Notes: generated from the letters alone by a model not told the origin. A stretch of 64,000 bases of DNA from Styela clava (GCF_964204865.1 NC_135263.1:932501-996500), one strand, 5' to 3'; shown: positions 42,465-54,649, counted from the first letter of the stretch. Translations and numbers: made by a program.

Positions 42465-45400
42465 GTAATCAGTAGTAATCAGTAGTTTATTTTTTCACCA
42501 CACATGAAATACACTAAATGCATACGGAATGTAAAAGGAAGCAAAAACGGATAATTCGAGGTGAAAGGAGTCGCGAAAACCAAAATTGGTTATCGAGCGG
42601 CGACACCTGAGCTAAAGTCTAATAAATGAATCATAAAACAATGAAAAAAATCAAACAATAAATAAAAGAATATAAAGAAGTGGAAAATCGAGACGACCTG
42701 AATCCAAGAGACGCTCGAGACACAGAAAAGCAAAACCAAAAACGACTCCAAGCACATATGTGCGAGTAACTATGGGAACGGCAGCAGGAATGCAGTACAG
42801 TGCGATGACAGGATACCGAACCGATATCGCAGCGTTATGGAATTGATAGTTATTTAACAGATTTTAAATATATCCCGGTAGGGATATTATGCCGATAACA
42901 CGGCGTAATCATAGTTATAAATGTTTGCCAAGAGTTCGAATAAGATTGCATGAAGATTGCAAGTGCTGGGGTGCAAGAAGATTGCAAGTGCTGGGGTAAG
43001 TCGAATTGTCATTAATACATTAAAGATAAAAATTATTCTAATCTGTGAAAAACAGGTTAACTCAACAAAGTAGATGGGGGTAACAATAAATAGCGTTGTA
43101 AATTAGTAAGCATACCGCTTGGAATCGTTGAGAATATAGAATGAACACAATATGTGTATGAACAGATGGATGAAATACCCACTGCAGCACTGAGTATCAA
43201 CAGTGCTATATATATACAAATTTCGAAAATGCAACAAAGCACAATAATAATAAAGTGGTAAATATGATAGATTTTTACAAAAATATATACGAGATAGTTA
43301 TTAAATTGTATTTGGTGAGAGACCAATATCAAGGATCATGAGTGTAGAACTGTTGAAAGATACTGCTAACACTATACGATTAGGCTATGAGCAAAATTGA
43401 ATTACCATTGTATGACAAATGGCCATACAGCATAATATAGTGCAGAGCATGCACTATGGAAGTAGATGATAATAAAGAAGCAACTTAAAATTTACATGAA
43501 ACATTCAGATTCACTTATTACAGGTACTGTCGACTCTGGGAGGTTGTGGACCTAGTCAAGTATTCTGCTGGCAGTGCCGAGGGAAAGTCAGTAAGCACAT
43601 CAAACAGATGTGCTGGAGAAAGACAGGTAGGATGAAAGCATGAATTTTTTATATTTTATTTTGAAAGTAGCATATGTGGAGTCACGTAAACTTTGGGGAA
43701 TGTTATTCCAAATTATTACGCCTTTGTATTTCAGGGAATTTTGAGATTTGCTCAGCGAAAAGCGAGGTACAAAAAGATTGGATTTGGTCGAAGAGCGTGT
43801 GTTGTGTTCATGCACAGAGGTAAGCGAAACAAAATAATTGTCGAACGCTGTGGGCAAGTAATTATTCTGAAATTGGTGCATAACTTTGGCAATCTCTAGA
43901 GTATAAATTTCGGATAGTTTCAACACCCTGGTTTTATGGTAAAGGGTGTTTAAGTTTGTACGAATAGACGCTCTGGAGAGAGTTCTAACAGCTTTATTCT
44001 GTAAGACCTCCAATTTGTGAATGTTGGTTTGTGTTGCAGAGCCCCATGCAGTTATAGCATATTGGATGTGGGATTGAAAAAGAGCAAAATAAATGGTTCG
44101 CAGGGTAGCATCCTGCACATAATGCCTAAGTTTTCCCAAAATCCCAACAGACCTTGACAATTTCTTGTGCATCTCGGTAATATGAGTGTTCCATTTTAAG
44201 TTACTATCTATATAGAGCCCGAGATATTTAAAGGATTGAACAACTTCCAAAGCAACCCCCCTGATTTTGATTAACATGTTGGGATGTTTTTTAATTGATT
44301 TAGGACTGAATAGCATGACTTTAGATTTTTTTACGTTCACAGTGAGTTTGTTGCATAACATCCACTCAATTATTTTATCTATTTCAGTGTTCATAGTATT
44401 TTGGAGCGTGGTTGAATCTTTGGCACTGGCAAGCAAGCAAGCGTCATCGGCGAAGAGTTTTGTTAAAAGATTCGAACAGTTCGACAAATCATTTATGAAA
44501 AGTAAGAAAGCCAATGGTCCAATGACCGAACCTTGGACAATTCCACAGTGGATGGGCAACATCGGAGACCTATGACATCCTACTTCAACAAACTGTGATC
44601 GACCACTCAGGTAATTACATAATAGTTTGCATGCGTTACCTCTAAAACCACAGTGTATCAACTTTTGGACAAGAATTTGATGATCAACTGTGTCAAAGGC
44701 CTTCTTTAAATCCAGGAATGCACAACAGACAGACTCCCCTTCATCAATTTTTTCATAGATAAATGAAATAAGATCTAGGATGGCATGGGAAGTCGAGTGA
44801 TTGGATTGAAATCCGAATTGACATTTGTCGATCAGATTGAATTTGTTACAGAAGTTGAGCATTCTTTTATAGACTAATTTTTCCAGGACGATGCCGATAC
44901 AGGGTAGAATTGAAATTGGCCTATAATTTGAAGGATTATTTTTGTTGCCACTTTTGAAGATGGGTATTACCCTAGCAATCTTCAGAGCGGAGGGAAAAAT
45001 TCCTAAACTAAATGATAGATTAAAGAAATGACTCAAAGCTGGGGATATGCTGTCTGCGACTAATTTTAAGAAAAAAGAAGGAATATTATCATGCCCAACT
45101 GCTTTGCCTTTTTTCAGGTTCATTATTACTTGGTGAACTTCTAATGGTGTTGATGGCTCCAGAAAAAACGAATTCTGTGTAGGAGCACCCAAAAAGGCTT
45201 TGAAAGATTTCGTACTGTGTGGGACATTATCGGCAAGTCTCTTTCCTACGGATGAAAAAAATTTATTAAATTCAACGGATATCGCGACAGGGTCTGAGAC
45301 TATGGTACCATTTTCAAGCTTCAGTTCCGAGATAGTGGTTTCATCATTGGACCTTACTTTGATGATGTCATTTATAGTTTTCCAAGTGCGTTTAACATCG

Positions 45401-46659
45401 CCTCTGTTGTTCTCTAGGATGTTATGGTAATACATTTGTTTTGATCTCCTCTGCAAATGTGTCAAAATGTTTTTATATTTTTTAAAGTGGAGACGCTGGG
45501 ATAAATTTCCCTTCAGGAACTTACTTTTGAACATTTTGTTCTTATGTTTAATGGAATTACGAATTCCTTTAGTAATCCAAGGTTTGGAATAAAATTTGTT
45601 TTCTCTACGCGAAAATGGTCTTAATGGGGCATGCTTATTGATTAACCACTTGAAGTGACTAAGAAAAGTATCAAATGAGCTATTGAAGTTTACTTCAGAT
45701 AATATAACACTAGTATAATTATTACACATTGACTCAACTTCTAGCCTGAACGAGTCAGCACAAAATTTAGTCATGTCCCGTTTCATGCGAGTGTTTGTTT
45801 TAACGTTACTATTAGTTGCTGGTATTGTGCACATTATGGGAAAGTGGTCGGTGAGATCACTGAGCAAAATAAATGACGAAGTGCGGGAATCTATGATATT
45901 AGTGTAGATATGGTCAATTAATGTGTGGGAGGTTGAGGTCACTCTGGTTGGTTTGGTGATAAGTGGACATATGAAATTGGACATTAGCATATCCAGATAC
46001 TTGGTAGTAGGATTGTCACAAGAATTAAAAAGATTTATATTGAAGTCGCCTAATATAATAAATTGCTTTTTAGCCATCGCCAGCTTCTCAAATAAACAAG
46101 ACATTGCTGTGGTGAATGATGGGATATTATTTTTTGGATGTCTATATATTACACCGACAACAAGATTTTGAATTTTTGAGGTTGGTTGGAAATATTTGAG
46201 TTCGATCCACAAGTCCTCACAGTTTGGGAGGCAAAGGCTGAAGTCAGTGCATAAATGAAAGTTTAGATTGTCCCTAATATAAAAATCAACACCGCCTGCG
46301 CGAGTAGAGGAGGGAGCATGAATGAAGGTGTAACCAGAGATATCAATATTGACAACAGCAGTTTCACTCATGATCCTAGTCTCGCTTAGAGCAATAATTT
46401 GAGGTGGAATACAAAAATTTGAAATTAGCTCAACTAGATTATCGGCATATTTTTACAAAGATCTGATGTTATGGTGCAATATAATAAAGTCTGTTGCTAG
46501 AAAACTTGAAGTTACTCTATTGATATTGGATATTTCAAGGTATCGACTTGCAATAGAAGGAATTTCGGGATGAAAATTGGTTGATTCCCAGGTAGGATAA
46601 GGATCACTCATAGATGAGGAATGCTAATGGGTTCGAATTAGATAACATTAGGTTGGATA
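42465..46659 (-). mobile_element. 5S-inserted LINE, copy 2 (4195 bp)
   Basis: Same length and same two junctions as copy 1. I noticed one base change against copies 1 and 3 (C to A on plus at 46455). Confidence 0.92.
43600..46557 (-). pseudogene. LINE polyprotein, copy 2, nonsense at codon 53
   Basis: Same reading frame as copies 1 and 3, but codon 53 in the conserved NIRSLEKY block of the endonuclease is TAA instead of GAA (46455). A downstream ATG could give 923 codons lacking N48 of the endonuclease, so this copy should not nick its target on its own. Confidence 0.88.
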
Positions 46660-46744
46660 GGCGATAAAGTAGTAGTCTATTCGGCTATTTGTATTTTGCA
46701 ATTGTTAGAAAACAGAGCAAAATCGAATGAAACGGCGACGAAAA

Positions 46745-46861
46745 GCCTACGACACTAGGTATTTCAGCCGGTCACCCATGCAAGTACTAACCGAGACCGA
46801 CATTGCTTAACTTCCGAGATCGAACGAGATCGGGTGCATTCAACGTGGTATGGTTGTAGTC
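46745..46861 (-). rRNA. 5S rRNA (array 3, copy 1)
   Basis: 117 nt. Counterpart of 40559-40665 but without the 10-nt deletion; keeps GGCTGAAATACC and GACTACAACC. Doubtful function. Confidence 0.82.
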
Positions 46862-46947
46862 GATAAAGTAGTAGTCTGTTCTGCTATTTGTATTTTGCAG
46901 TTGTTAGAAAACAGAGAAAAAACGAATGGAACGGCGACGAAAAAAAA

Positions 46948-47065
46948 GCCTACGACACTCGGTATTCCCAGCCCGTCACCCATGCAAGTACTAACCGAGC
47001 CCGACATTGCTTAACTTCCGAGATCGAACGAGATCGGGTGCATTCAACGTGGTATGGTTGTAGGC
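46948..47065 (-). rRNA. 5S rRNA gene (array 3, copy 2)
   Basis: 118 nt; eight-T terminator; counterpart of 40752-40869. Confidence 0.92.
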
Positions 47066-47147
47066 GATAAAGTAGTAGTCTATTCGGCTATTTGTATTTC
47101 GCAGTTGTTAGAAAACAGAGCAAAATCGAATGAAACGGCGACGACAA

Positions 47148-47265
47148 GCCTACGACACTCGGTATTCCCAGCCGGTCACCCATGCAAGTACTAACCAAGC
47201 CCGACATTGCTTAACTTCCTAGATCGAACGAGATCGGGTGCATTCAACGTGGTATGGTTGTGGGC
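47148..47265 (-). rRNA. 5S rRNA, terminator-altered (array 3, copy 3)
   Basis: 118 nt; TTGT downstream; GATCTAGG variant. Confidence 0.85.
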
Positions 47266-47347
47266 GATAAAGTAGTAGTCTATTCGGCTATTTGTATTTC
47301 GCAGTTATTAGAAAACAGAGCAAAATCGAATGAAACGGCGACGACAA

Positions 47348-47465
47348 GCCTACGACACTCGTTATTCCCAGCCGGTCACCCATGCAAGTACTAACCGAGC
47401 CCGACATTGCTTAACTTCCGAGATCGAACGAGATCGGGTGCATTCAACGTGGTATGGTTGTAGGC
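47348..47465 (-). rRNA. 5S rRNA, terminator-altered (array 3, copy 4)
   Basis: 118 nt; TTGT downstream; ATAACGAG variant. Confidence 0.85.
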
Positions 47466-47547
47466 AGTAAAGTAGTAGTCTATTCGGCTATTTGTATTTC
47501 GCAGTTGTTAGAAAACAGAGCAAAATCGAATGAAACGGCGACGAAAA

Positions 47548-47665
47548 GCCTACGACACTCGGTATTCCCAGCCGGTCACCCATGCAAGTACTAACCAAGC
47601 CCGACATTGCTTAACTTCCTAGATCGAACGAGATCGGGTGCATTCAACGTGGTATGGTTGTGGGC
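47548..47665 (-). rRNA. 5S rRNA gene (array 3, copy 5)
   Basis: 118 nt with TTTT; GATCTAGG variant. Confidence 0.88.
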
Positions 47666-47747
47666 GATAAAGTAGTAGTCTATTCGGCTATTTGTATTTC
47701 GCAGTTATTAGAAAACAGAGCAAAATCGAATGAAACGGCGACGACAA

Positions 47748-47865
47748 GCCTACGACACTCGTTATTCCCAGCCGGTCACCCATGCAAGTACTAACCGAGC
47801 CCGACATTGCTTAACTTCCGAGATCAAACGAGATCGGGTGCATTCAACGTGGTATGGTTGTAGGC
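47748..47865 (-). rRNA. 5S rRNA, terminator-altered (array 3, copy 6)
   Basis: 118 nt; CTCGTTTGATC; TTGT downstream. Confidence 0.85.
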
Positions 47866-47947
47866 GATGAAGTAGTAGTCTATTCGGCTATTTGTATTTC
47901 GCAGTTGTTGGAAAACAGAGCAAAATCGAATGAAACGGCGACGAAAA

Positions 47948-48065
47948 GCCTACGACACTCGGTATTCCCAGCCGGCCACCCACGCAAGTACTAACCAAGC
48001 CCGACATTGCTTAACTTCCGAGATCGAACGAGATCGGGTGCATTCAACGTGGTATGGTTGTAGGC
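47948..48065 (-). rRNA. 5S rRNA gene (array 3, copy 7)
   Basis: 118 nt with TTTT; CGTGGGTGGCC variant. Confidence 0.93.
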
Positions 48066-48147
48066 GATAAAGTAGTAGTCTATTCGACTATTTGTATTTC
48101 GCAGTTGTTAGAAAACAGAGTAAAATCGAATGAAACGGCGACGAAAA

Positions 48148-48264
48148 GCTTACGACATTCGGAATTCCCATCCGGTCACCCATGCAAGCACTAACCGAAC
48201 CCGACATTGCTTAACTTCCGAGATCGACGAGATCGGGTGCATTCAACGTGGTATTGTTGTAGGC
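48148..48264 (-). rRNA. 5S rRNA, variant B (array 3, copy 8)
   Basis: 117 nt; one-base deletion in CTCGTCGATC. Confidence 0.8.
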
Positions 48265-48346
48265 GATAAAGTAGTAGCCTATTCGGCTATTTGTATTTCG
48301 CAGTTGTTGGAAAACAGAGCTAAATCGAATGAAACGGCGACGAAAA

Positions 48347-48464
48347 GCCTACGACACTCGGTATTCCCAGCCGGTCACCCATGCAAGTACTAACCAAGCC
48401 CGACATTGCTTAACTTCCGAGATCGAACGAGATCGGGTGCATTCAACGTGGTATGGTTGTAGGC
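48347..48464 (-). rRNA. 5S rRNA gene (array 3, copy 9)
   Basis: 118 nt with TTTT. Confidence 0.93.
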
Positions 48465-48546
48465 GATGAAGTAGTAGTCCATCCGGCTATTTGTATTTCG
48501 CAGTTGTTAGAAAACAGAGTAAAATCGAATGAAACGGCGACGAAAA

Positions 48547-48660
48547 GCTTACGACACTCGGTATTCCCAGCCGGTCACCCATGCAAGTACTAACCGAACC
48601 CGACATTGCTTAACTTCCGAGATCGACGAGATCCGGTGCATTCAACGTGGTATTGTTGTA
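48547..48660 (-). pseudogene. 5S rRNA, variant B, 5' end replaced by LINE copy 3
   Basis: Same truncated start as at 36278 and 42464. Confidence 0.9.
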
Positions 48661-51600
48661 GTAATCAGTAGTAATCAGTAGTTTATTTTTTCACCACACA
48701 TGAAATACACTAAATGCATACGGAATGTAAAAGGAAGCAAAAACGGATAATTCGAGGTGAAAGGAGTCGCGAAAACCAAAATTGGTTATCGAGCGGCGAC
48801 ACCTGAGCTAAAGTCTAATAAATGAATCATAAAACAATGAAAAAAATCAAACAATAAATAAAAGAATATAAAGAAGTGGAAAATCGAGACGACCTGAATC
48901 CAAGAGACGCTCGAGACACAGAAAAGCAAAACCAAAAACGACTCCAAGCACATATGTGCGAGTAACTATGGGAACGGCAGCAGGAATGCAGTACAGTGCG
49001 ATGACAGGATACCGAACCGATATCGCAGCGTTATGGAATTGATAGTTATTTAACAGATTTTAAATATATCCCGGTAGGGATATTATGCCGATAACACGGC
49101 GTAATCATAGTTATAAATGTTTGCCAAGAGTTCGAATAAGATTGCATGAAGATTGCAAGTGCTGGGGTGCAAGAAGATTGCAAGTGCTGGGGTAAGTCGA
49201 ATTGTCATTAATACATTAAAGATAAAAATTATTCTAATCTGTGAAAAACAGGTTAACTCAACAAAGTAGATGGGGGTAACAATAAATAGCGTTGTAAATT
49301 AGTAAGCATACCGCTTGGAATCGTTGAGAATATAGAATGAACACAATATGTGTATGAACAGATGGATGAAATACCCACTGCAGCACTGAGTATCAACAGT
49401 GCTATATATATACAAATTTCGAAAATGCAACAAAGCACAATAATAATAAAGTGGTAAATATGATAGATTTTTACAAAAATATATACGAGATAGTTATTAA
49501 ATTGTATTTGGTGAGAGACCAATATCAAGGATCATGAGTGTAGAACTGTTGAAAGATACTGCTAACACTATACGATTAGGCTATGAGCAAAATTGAATTA
49601 CCATTGTATGACAAATGGCCATACAGCATAATATAGTGCAGAGCATGCACTATGGAAGTAGATGATAATAAAGAAGCAACTTAAAATTTACATGAAACAT
49701 TCAGATTCACTTATTACAGGTACTGTCGACTCTGGGAGGTTGTGGACCTAGTCAAGTATTCTGCTGGCAGTGCCGAGGGAAAGTCAGTAAGCACATCAAA
49801 CAGATGTGCTGGAGAAAGACAGGTAGGATGAAAGCATGAATTTTTTATATTTTATTTTGAAAGTAGCATATGTGGAGTCACGTAAACTTTGGGGAATGTT
49901 ATTCCAAATTATTACGCCTTTGTATTTCAGGGAATTTTGAGATTTGCTCAGCGAAAAGCGAGGTACAAAAAGATTGGATTTGGTCGAAGAGCGTGTGTTG
50001 TGTTCATGCACAGAGGTAAGCGAAACAAAATAATTGTCGAACGCTGTGGGCAAGTAATTATTCTGAAATTGGTGCATAACTTTGGCAATCTCTAGAGTAT
50101 AAATTTCGGATAGTTTCAACACCCTGGTTTTATGGTAAAGGGTGTTTAAGTTTGTACGAATAGACGCTCTGGAGAGAGTTCTAACAGCTTTATTCTGTAA
50201 GACCTCCAATTTGTGAATGTTGGTTTGTGTTGCAGAGCCCCATGCAGTTATAGCATATTGGATGTGGGATTGAAAAAGAGCAAAATAAATGGTTCGCAGG
50301 GTAGCATCCTGCACATAATGCCTAAGTTTTCCCAAAATCCCAACAGACCTTGACAATTTCTTGTGCATCTCGGTAATATGAGTGTTCCATTTTAAGTTAC
50401 TATCTATATAGAGCCCGAGATATTTAAAGGATTGAACAACTTCCAAAGCAACCCCCCTGATTTTGATTAACATGTTGGGATGTTTTTTAATTGATTTAGG
50501 ACTGAATAGCATGACTTTAGATTTTTTTACGTTCACAGTGAGTTTGTTGCATAACATCCACTCAATTATTTTATCTATTTCAGTGTTCATAGTATTTTGG
50601 AGCGTGGTTGAATCTTTGGCACTGGCAAGCAAGCAAGCGTCATCGGCGAAGAGTTTTGTTAAAAGATTCGAACAGTTCGACAAATCATTTATGAAAAGTA
50701 AGAAAGCCAATGGTCCAATGACCGAACCTTGGACAATTCCACAGTGGATGGGCAACATCGGAGACCTATGACATCCTACTTCAACAAACTGTGATCGACC
50801 ACTCAGGTAATTACATAATAGTTTGCATGCGTTACCTCTAAAACCACAGTGTATCAACTTTTGGACAAGAATTTGATGATCAACTGTGTCAAAGGCCTTC
50901 TTTAAATCCAGGAATGCACAACAGACAGACTCCCCTTCATCAATTTTTTCATAGATAAATGAAATAAGATCTAGGATGGCATGGGAAGTCGAGTGATTGG
51001 ATTGAAATCCGAATTGACATTTGTCGATCAGATTGAATTTGTTACAGAAGTTGAGCATTCTTTTATAGACTAATTTTTCCAGGACGATGCCGATACAGGG
51101 TAGAATTGAAATTGGCCTATAATTTGAAGGATTATTTTTGTTGCCACTTTTGAAGATGGGTATTACCCTAGCAATCTTCAGAGCGGAGGGAAAAATTCCT
51201 AAACTAAATGATAGATTAAAGAAATGACTCAAAGCTGGGGATATGCTGTCTGCGACTAATTTTAAGAAAAAAGAAGGAATATTATCATGCCCAACTGCTT
51301 TGCCTTTTTTCAGGTTCATTATTACTTGGTGAACTTCTAATGGTGTTGATGGCTCCAGAAAAAACGAATTCTGTGTAGGAGCACCCAAAAAGGCTTTGAA
51401 AGATTTCGTACTGTGTGGGACATTATCGGCAAGTCTCTTTCCTACGGATGAAAAAAATTTATTAAATTCAACGGATATCGCGACAGGGTCTGAGACTATG
51501 GTACCATTTTCAAGCTTCAGTTCCGAGATAGTGGTTTCATCATTGGACCTTACTTTGATGATGTCATTTATAGTTTTCCAAGTGCGTTTAACATCGCCTC

Positions 51601-52855
51601 TGTTGTTCTCTAGGATGTTATGGTAATACATTTGTTTTGATCTCCTCTGCAAATGTGTCAAAATGTTTTTATATTTTTTAAAGTGGAGACGCTGGGATAA
51701 ATTTCCCTTCAGGAACTTACTTTTGAACATTTTGTTCTTATGTTTAATGGAATTACGAATTCCTTTAGTAATCCAAGGTTTGGAATAAAATTTGTTTTCT
51801 CTACGCGAAAATGGTCTTAATGGGGCATGCTTATTGATTAACCACTTGAAGTGACTAAGAAAAGTATCAAATGAGCTATTGAAGTTTACTTCAGATAATA
51901 TAACACTAGTATAATTATTACACATTGACTCAACTTCTAGCCTGAACGAGTCAGCACAAAATTTAGTCATGTCCCGTTTCATGCGAGTGTTTGTTTTAAC
52001 GTTACTATTAGTTGCTGGTATTGTGCACATTATGGGAAAGTGGTCGGTGAGATCACTGAGCAAAATAAATGACGAAGTGCGGGAATCTATGATATTAGTG
52101 TAGATATGGTCAATTAATGTGTGGGAGGTTGAGGTCACTCTGGTTGGTTTGGTGATAAGTGGACATATGAAATTGGACATTAGCATATCCAGATACTTGG
52201 TAGTAGGATTGTCACAAGAATTAAAAAGATTTATATTGAAGTCGCCTAATATAATAAATTGCTTTTTAGCCATCGCCAGCTTCTCAAATAAACAAGACAT
52301 TGCTGTGGTGAATGATGGGATATTATTTTTTGGATGTCTATATATTACACCGACAACAAGATTTTGAATTTTTGAGGTTGGTTGGAAATATTTGAGTTCG
52401 ATCCACAAGTCCTCACAGTTTGGGAGGCAAAGGCTGAAGTCAGTGCATAAATGAAAGTTTAGATTGTCCCTAATATAAAAATCAACACCGCCTGCGCGAG
52501 TAGAGGAGGGAGCATGAATGAAGGTGTAACCAGAGATATCAATATTGACAACAGCAGTTTCACTCATGATCCTAGTCTCGCTTAGAGCAATAATTTGAGG
52601 TGGAATACAAAAATTTGAAATTAGCTCAACTAGATTATCGGCATATTTTTCCAAAGATCTGATGTTATGGTGCAATATAATAAAGTCTGTTGCTAGAAAA
52701 CTTGAAGTTACTCTATTGATATTGGATATTTCAAGGTATCGACTTGCAATAGAAGGAATTTCGGGATGAAAATTGGTTGATTCCCAGGTAGGATAAGGAT
52801 CACTCATAGATGAGGAATGCTAATGGGTTCGAATTAGATAACATTAGGTTGGATA
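48661..52855 (-). mobile_element. 5S-inserted LINE, copy 3 (4195 bp)
   Basis: Same junctions as copies 1 and 2; by eye indistinguishable from copy 1 over the coding region. Confidence 0.92.
49796..52807 (-). CDS. 5S-inserted LINE polyprotein, copy 3
   Basis: Intact 1003 codons with the same endonuclease and reverse transcriptase motifs as copy 1. Two of three copies are therefore coding-competent as far as visible. Confidence 0.93.
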   Translation of the reverse strand: MSDPYPTWESTNFHPEIPSIASRYLEISNINRVTSSFLATDFIILHHNIRSLEKYADNLVELISNFCIPPQIIALSETRIMSETAVVNIDISGYTFIHAPSSTRAGGVDFYIRDNLNFHLCTDFSLCLPNCEDLWIELKYFQPTSKIQNLVVGVIYRHPKNNIPSFTTAMSCLFEKLAMAKKQFIILGDFNINLFNSCDNPTTKYLDMLMSNFICPLITKPTRVTSTSHTLIDHIYTNIIDSRTSSFILLSDLTDHFPIMCTIPATNSNVKTNTRMKRDMTKFCADSFRLEVESMCNNYTSVILSEVNFNSSFDTFLSHFKWLINKHAPLRPFSRRENKFYSKPWITKGIRNSIKHKNKMFKSKFLKGNLSQRLHFKKYKNILTHLQRRSKQMYYHNILENNRGDVKRTWKTINDIIKVRSNDETTISELKLENGTIVSDPVAISVEFNKFFSSVGKRLADNVPHSTKSFKAFLGAPTQNSFFLEPSTPLEVHQVIMNLKKGKAVGHDNIPSFFLKLVADSISPALSHFFNLSFSLGIFPSALKIARVIPIFKSGNKNNPSNYRPISILPCIGIVLEKLVYKRMLNFCNKFNLIDKCQFGFQSNHSTSHAILDLISFIYEKIDEGESVCCAFLDLKKAFDTVDHQILVQKLIHCGFRGNACKLLCNYLSGRSQFVEVGCHRSPMLPIHCGIVQGSVIGPLAFLLFINDLSNCSNLLTKLFADDACLLASAKDSTTLQNTMNTEIDKIIEWMLCNKLTVNVKKSKVMLFSPKSIKKHPNMLIKIRGVALEVVQSFKYLGLYIDSNLKWNTHITEMHKKLSRSVGILGKLRHYVQDATLRTIYFALFQSHIQYAITAWGSATQTNIHKLEVLQNKAVRTLSRASIRTNLNTLYHKTRVLKLSEIYTLEIAKVMHQFQNNYLPTAFDNYFVSLTSVHEHNTRSSTKSNLFVPRFSLSKSQNSLKYKGVIIWNNIPQSLRDSTYATFKIKYKKFMLSSYLSFSSTSV

Positions 52856-52940
52856 GGCGATAAAGTAGTAGTCTATTCGGCTATTTGTATTTTGCAATTG
52901 TTAGAAAACAGAGCAAAATCGAATGAAACGGCGACGAAAA

Positions 52941-53057
52941 GCCTACGACACTAGGTATTTCAGCCGGTCACCCATGCAAGTACTAACCGAGACCGACATT
53001 GCTTAACTTCCGAGATCGAACGAGATCGGGTGCATTCAACGTGGTATGGTTGTAGTC
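52941..53057 (-). rRNA. 5S rRNA (array 4, copy 1)
   Basis: 117 nt, counterpart of 46745-46861 with GGCTGAAATACC. Confidence 0.82.
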
Positions 53058-53143
53058 GATAAAGTAGTAGTCTGTTCTGCTATTTGTATTTTGCAGTTGT
53101 TAGAAAACAGAGAAAAAACGAATGGAACGGCGACGAAAAAAAA

Positions 53144-53261
53144 GCCTACGACACTCGGTATTCCCAGCCCGTCACCCATGCAAGTACTAACCGAGCCCGA
53201 CATTGCTTAACTTCCGAGATCGAACGAGATCGGGTGCATTCAACGTGGTATGGTTGTAGGC
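53144..53261 (-). rRNA. 5S rRNA gene (array 4, copy 2)
   Basis: 118 nt; eight-T terminator. Confidence 0.92.
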
Positions 53262-53343
53262 GATAAAGTAGTAGTCTATTCGGCTATTTGTATTTCGCAG
53301 TTGTTAGAAAACAGAGCAAAATCGAATGAAACGGCGACGACAA

Positions 53344-53461
53344 GCCTACGACACTCGGTATTCCCAGCCGGTCACCCATGCAAGTACTAACCAAGCCCGA
53401 CATTGCTTAACTTCCTAGATCGAACGAGATCGGGTGCATTCAACGTGGTATGGTTGTGGGC
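53344..53461 (-). rRNA. 5S rRNA, terminator-altered (array 4, copy 3)
   Basis: 118 nt; TTGT downstream; GATCTAGG. Confidence 0.85.
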
Positions 53462-53543
53462 GATAAAGTAGTAGTCTATTCGGCTATTTGTATTTCGCAG
53501 TTATTAGAAAACAGAGCAAAATCGAATGAAACGGCGACGACAA

Positions 53544-53661
53544 GCCTACGACACTCGTTATTCCCAGCCGGTCACCCATGCAAGTACTAACCGAGCCCGA
53601 CATTGCTTAACTTCCGAGATCGAACGAGATCGGGTGCATTCAACGTGGTATGGTTGTAGGC
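53544..53661 (-). rRNA. 5S rRNA, terminator-altered (array 4, copy 4)
   Basis: 118 nt; TTGT downstream; ATAACGAG. Confidence 0.85.
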
Positions 53662-53743
53662 AGTAAAGTAGTAGTCTATTCGGCTATTTGTATTTCGCAG
53701 TTGTTAGAAAACAGAGCAAAATCGAATGAAACGGCGACGAAAA

Positions 53744-53851
53744 GCCTACGACACTCGGTATTCCCAGCCGGTCACCCATGCAAGTACTAACCAAGCCTGA
53801 CATTGCTTAACTTCCGGGATCGGGTGCATTCAACGTGGTATGGTTGTAGGC
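53744..53851 (-). pseudogene. 5S rRNA with 10-nt deletion (array 4, copy 5)
   Basis: 108 nt; lacks the repeated GATC-containing decamer. The 6.2-kb macro-repeat loses colinearity inside this copy, at about 53796. Confidence 0.85.
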
Positions 53852-53933
53852 GATAAAGTAGTAGTCTATTCGGCTATTTGTATTTTGCAGTTGTTGGAAA
53901 ACAGAGCAAAATCGAATGAAACGGCGACGAAAA

Positions 53934-54051
53934 GCCTACGACACTCGGTATTCCCAGCCGGTCACCCATGCAAGTACTAACCGAGCCCGACATTGCTTAA
54001 CTTCCGAGATCAAACGAGATCGGGCGCATTCAACGTGGTATGGTTGTAGGC
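53934..54051 (-). rRNA. 5S rRNA gene (array 4, copy 6)
   Basis: 118 nt with TTTT; GAATGCGCCCGATCTCGTTT variant. Confidence 0.9.
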
Positions 54052-54133
54052 GATGAAGTAGTAGTCTATTCGGCTATTTGTATTTCGCAGTTGTTGGAAA
54101 ACAGAGCAAAATCGAATGAAACGGCGACGAAAA

Positions 54134-54251
54134 GCCTACGACACTCGGTATTCCCAGCCGGTCACCCATGCAAGTACTAACCAAGCCCGACATTGCTTAA
54201 CTTCCGAGATCGAACGAGATCGGGTGCACTCAACGTGGTATGGTTGTAGGC
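54134..54251 (-). rRNA. 5S rRNA gene (array 4, copy 7)
   Basis: 118 nt with TTTT; GTTGAGTGCACCC variant. Confidence 0.92.
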
Positions 54252-54333
54252 GATAAAGTAGTAGTCTATCCGACTATTTGTATTTCGCAGTTGTTAGAAA
54301 ACAGAGTAAAATCGAATGAAACGGCGACGAAAA

Positions 54334-54450
54334 GCTTACGACATTCGGTATTCCCAGCCGGTCACCCATGCAAGTACTAACCGAACCCGACATTGCTTAA
54401 CTTCCGAGATCGACGAGATCGGGTGCATTCAACGTGGTATTGTTGTAGGC
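54334..54450 (-). rRNA. 5S rRNA, variant B (array 4, copy 8)
   Basis: 117 nt; one-base deletion. Confidence 0.8.
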
Positions 54451-54532
54451 GATAAAGTAGTAGTCTATTCGGCTATTTGTATTTCGCAGTTGTTAGAAAA
54501 CAGAGTAAAATCGAATGAAACGGCGACGAAAA

Positions 54533-54649
54533 GCTTACGACATTCGGTATTCCCAGCCGGTCACCCATGCAAGTACTAACCGAACCCGACATTGCTTAAC
54601 TTCCGAGATCGACGAGATCGGGTGCATTCAACGTGGTATTGTTGTAGGC
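54533..54649 (-). rRNA. 5S rRNA, variant B (array 4, copy 9)
   Basis: 117 nt; almost identical to copy 8, 199 bp away. Confidence 0.8.
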
